Under the pieces are notes generated by a model. That model made no database searches and was not told the origin of the DNA. It was given only the letters and a program-made list of their open reading frames with translations. The position numbers and the translations under genes are program-made. DNA of 21,084 bases from Paulinella micropora (lineage: Eukaryota > Cercozoa > Imbricatea > Euglyphida): positions 844,223 through 865,306 of the forward strand of contig BJOX01000070.1 of the NCBI GenBank assembly GCA_009731375.1, given 5' to 3'. Position 1 is the stretch's first letter, and the number at the start of each line of letters is the position of its first letter. Positions 19,025 to 21,084 of this stretch are shown here, in pieces.

Positions 19025-19050
19025 CATCTATCTATCTATCTATCTATCTC
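18875..19050. repeat. (TATC)n
   Basis: Imperfect TATC tract with TTTC and TATA variants. Confidence 0.95.
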
Positions 19051-19192
19051 ACTCACTCCGCCTGGAGATCCCACCAAGGCCACTTGAGGTGTCACTGACC
19101 CTCCCTTGGGCTTGCTTTTTGAAATGGGTGCCATCTGTCGACAGACAGAGAATTAGGGGATGGTGTGGGAGTGCTGGGCCCGGGTGGGGTGC
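19051..19192. other. Unique stretch, nothing recognised
   Basis: GC-richer sequence between (TATC)n and repeat copy 2, with a small palindrome CTGTCGACAG at about 19136. No coding family recognised. Confidence 0.5.
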
Positions 19193-19620
19193 CTTATGTG
19201 TGCCTAGCCATACGCCTATAAGTCACATGCCGAAATAGCGACGGGAAGCACAATCCTGTTCCCTCAGGGTGCCCTTTCTCGCTTGTTGAGCCCGGAATAA
19301 AACCCACAGTGCTCTGTCGGTTTATACTAGACTGTCGAACAGTCTCGAAACTCCATCTGCTTACTGGGCCCTCTGTAATGGAGGTGGGAGCTCGTTCTGC
19401 AAGGGGCGCTTATGGAACGAGCCCTGGCCCCGCCTGGTAACAGGGAGGTTTGAGCTCTCGCTGAGACATGCTGTTGAGAGAGCTCTTCTCGTATCGCCTG
19501 TATTAGCCCCTTCCGTGCAAACATCACGGCTTAGCTGGGCATCGGGTTAATACTTTGCCCACAGACTTCCTTGGTTGACGAAATCAGAAGCTCCTTTTTT
19601 CTGACATTAGTCGATATCTC
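19193..19620 (+). repeat. Structured dispersed repeat, copy 2 (with extra hairpin)
   Basis: Nearly identical to copy 1 from GGTGGGGTGCC to CGATATCTCATC, again running into (TATC)n. After CGCCTGGTA it has roughly 35 extra bases containing GAGCTCTC...GAGAGCTC, a further hairpin that copies 1 and 3 lack. Confidence 0.88.
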
Positions 19621-19782
<162 letters not shown>

Positions 19783-19989
19783 CTTGGACTAACGGCTTCC
19801 ATTTCTTTCTCTTCTTCCTTATCCTTCCCACTCTCCATTCCTAGATTGTCTTTTTCTTCAACGACCTACCTCCTCTTCTTTTTTCCGGAACACAGTCTAC
19901 CCGTGATTCCCATCCCGGACACATGCACAGTACACAAATTGCTGTTTTGATGTGAAACTGCGTTCTTTTGCAAGGACTACATTCCTTTT
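19783..19989. other. Unique stretch, no gene seen
   Basis: About 200 bp of non-repeat sequence. No coding family or RNA recognised. Confidence 0.5.
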
Positions 19990-20010
19990 GCGATATCTCA
20001 TCTATCTATA

Positions 20011-20059
<49 letters not shown>

Positions 20060-20083
20060 GTCTATCTATCTATCTATCTATCC

Positions 20084-20136
<53 letters not shown>

Positions 20137-20196
20137 CTATCTATCTATCTATCTACCTATCTATCTATCCATATATTCATCTGTCTATCTGTCTAT

Positions 20197-20241
<45 letters not shown>

Positions 20242-20267
20242 CATCCATCCATCCATCCATCCATATT

Positions 20268-20307
<40 letters not shown>

Positions 20308-20510
20308 CCTATCTATCTACCTATCTATCCATCTATCTATCCATCTATCTATCCATCTATCTATCTATCTATCTATCCATCTATCTATCCATCTATCTAT
20401 CCATCTATCTATCCATCTATCTATCTATCTATCTATCCATCTATCTATCCATCTATCTATCTATCTATCTATCCATCTATCTATCCATCTATCCATCTAT
20501 CTATCTATCC

Positions 20511-20568
<58 letters not shown>

Positions 20569-20594
20569 TTATCTATCTCTCTATCTCTCTATCT
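19990..20594. repeat. (TATC)n / (CATC)n tract preceded by an orphan repeat 3' end
   Basis: Starts GCGATATCTCATCTATCTAT, matching the junction of repeats 1 and 2 with their tails, but no repeat body precedes it. It is then TATC with regular CATC interruptions, including a longer-period TATCTATCCATC pattern at about 20320-20515. Confidence 0.92.
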
Positions 20595-20632
20595 GTAGAC
20601 GCTGTTGCTAACGTTGCTTTGGGCACCAACCG

Positions 20633-20671
<39 letters not shown>

Positions 20672-20834
20672 ACTATCTATCTACCTACCTACCTACCTAC
20701 ACCTATGTACCTATCTACCTACCTACCTATCTATCTATCTATATATCTATCTATCTATCTATCTATCTATCCATCCATCCATCCATCCATCCATCTATCT
20801 ATCTATCTATCTACTATCTATCTATCTATCTATA

Positions 20835-20913
<79 letters not shown>
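20633..20913. repeat. (TATC)n / (CTAC)n / (CATC)n
   Basis: TATC tract with CTAC and CATC blocks, running directly into repeat copy 3. Confidence 0.95.
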
Positions 20914-20914
<1 letters not shown>

Positions 20915-21084
20915 AGTCTCGAAACTCCATCTGCTTACTGGGCCCTCTGTAATGGAGGTGGGAGCTCGTTCTGCAAGGGGCGCTTTATGGAACGAGCCCT
21001 GGCCCCGCCTGGTACTAGGGAGCTTTGGTATCGCCTGTATCAGTCCCTTCCGTGCAAACATCACGGCTTAGCTGGGCATCGGGT
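20914..21084 (+). repeat. Structured dispersed repeat, copy 3 (5'-truncated, cut by window end)
   Basis: Starts at CAGTCTCGAAACTCC, about 185 bp inside the element relative to copy 1, directly after (TATC)n. It then follows copy 1 (including the short form lacking the extra hairpin) with one extra T in GGCGCTTTATGG. It continues beyond the window. Confidence 0.88.

Overview
This is nuclear DNA of a eukaryote. Two recognisable protein-coding genes are split into short exons by spliceosomal GT-AG introns, and most of the remaining sequence is microsatellite. The kinase reads like plant or protist GSK3 rather than animal GSK3 (for example [17 protein letters not shown] and [12 protein letters not shown], where animals have SAGCVLAELLLG). 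I infer a microbial eukaryote or alga, perhaps of the stramenopile/alveolate type. The species cannot be fixed from this window.

Layout. (1) 1-3631, plus strand: the 3' half of a fructose-1,6-bisphosphatase (FBPase) gene. Six exons are visible, one stretch is hidden by a 469-N gap, and the 5' part lies outside the window. Four of the six exons have truncated extra copies close by in the same orientation. (2) 2965-4446: two copies of a short fold-back (MITE-like) element, one of them in the last FBPase intron. (3) 4447-9079: no recognisable gene; AT-rich sequence with many AATATTAATATT-like motifs, then purine-rich repeats and an 800-N gap. (4) 9080-13106, minus strand: a GSK3 kinase gene (exons I-VIII, missing the C-terminal end), convergent with FBPase. 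(5) 13440-15830, upstream of GSK3: about 13 degenerate units, each ending in AATTAAATT-(A)ACAAC(AAC)n. (6) 15830-21084: several kilobases of (TATC)n/(GATA)n microsatellite containing three copies of a roughly 400-bp hairpin-rich dispersed repeat that ends in the microsatellite.

The two genes do not form a pathway unit: FBPase is a gluconeogenic/Calvin-cycle enzyme and GSK3 a signalling kinase. What links them is genome architecture. Exons are islands in simple repeats, 5' splice sites have little consensus beyond G|GT, most acceptors are AG|GT, and partial exon-plus-splice-site duplications sit inside introns of both genes. This is the most interesting signal in the window, because it looks like introns growing by local tandem duplication. 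The second is the structured, microsatellite-tailed repeat family at the right end.
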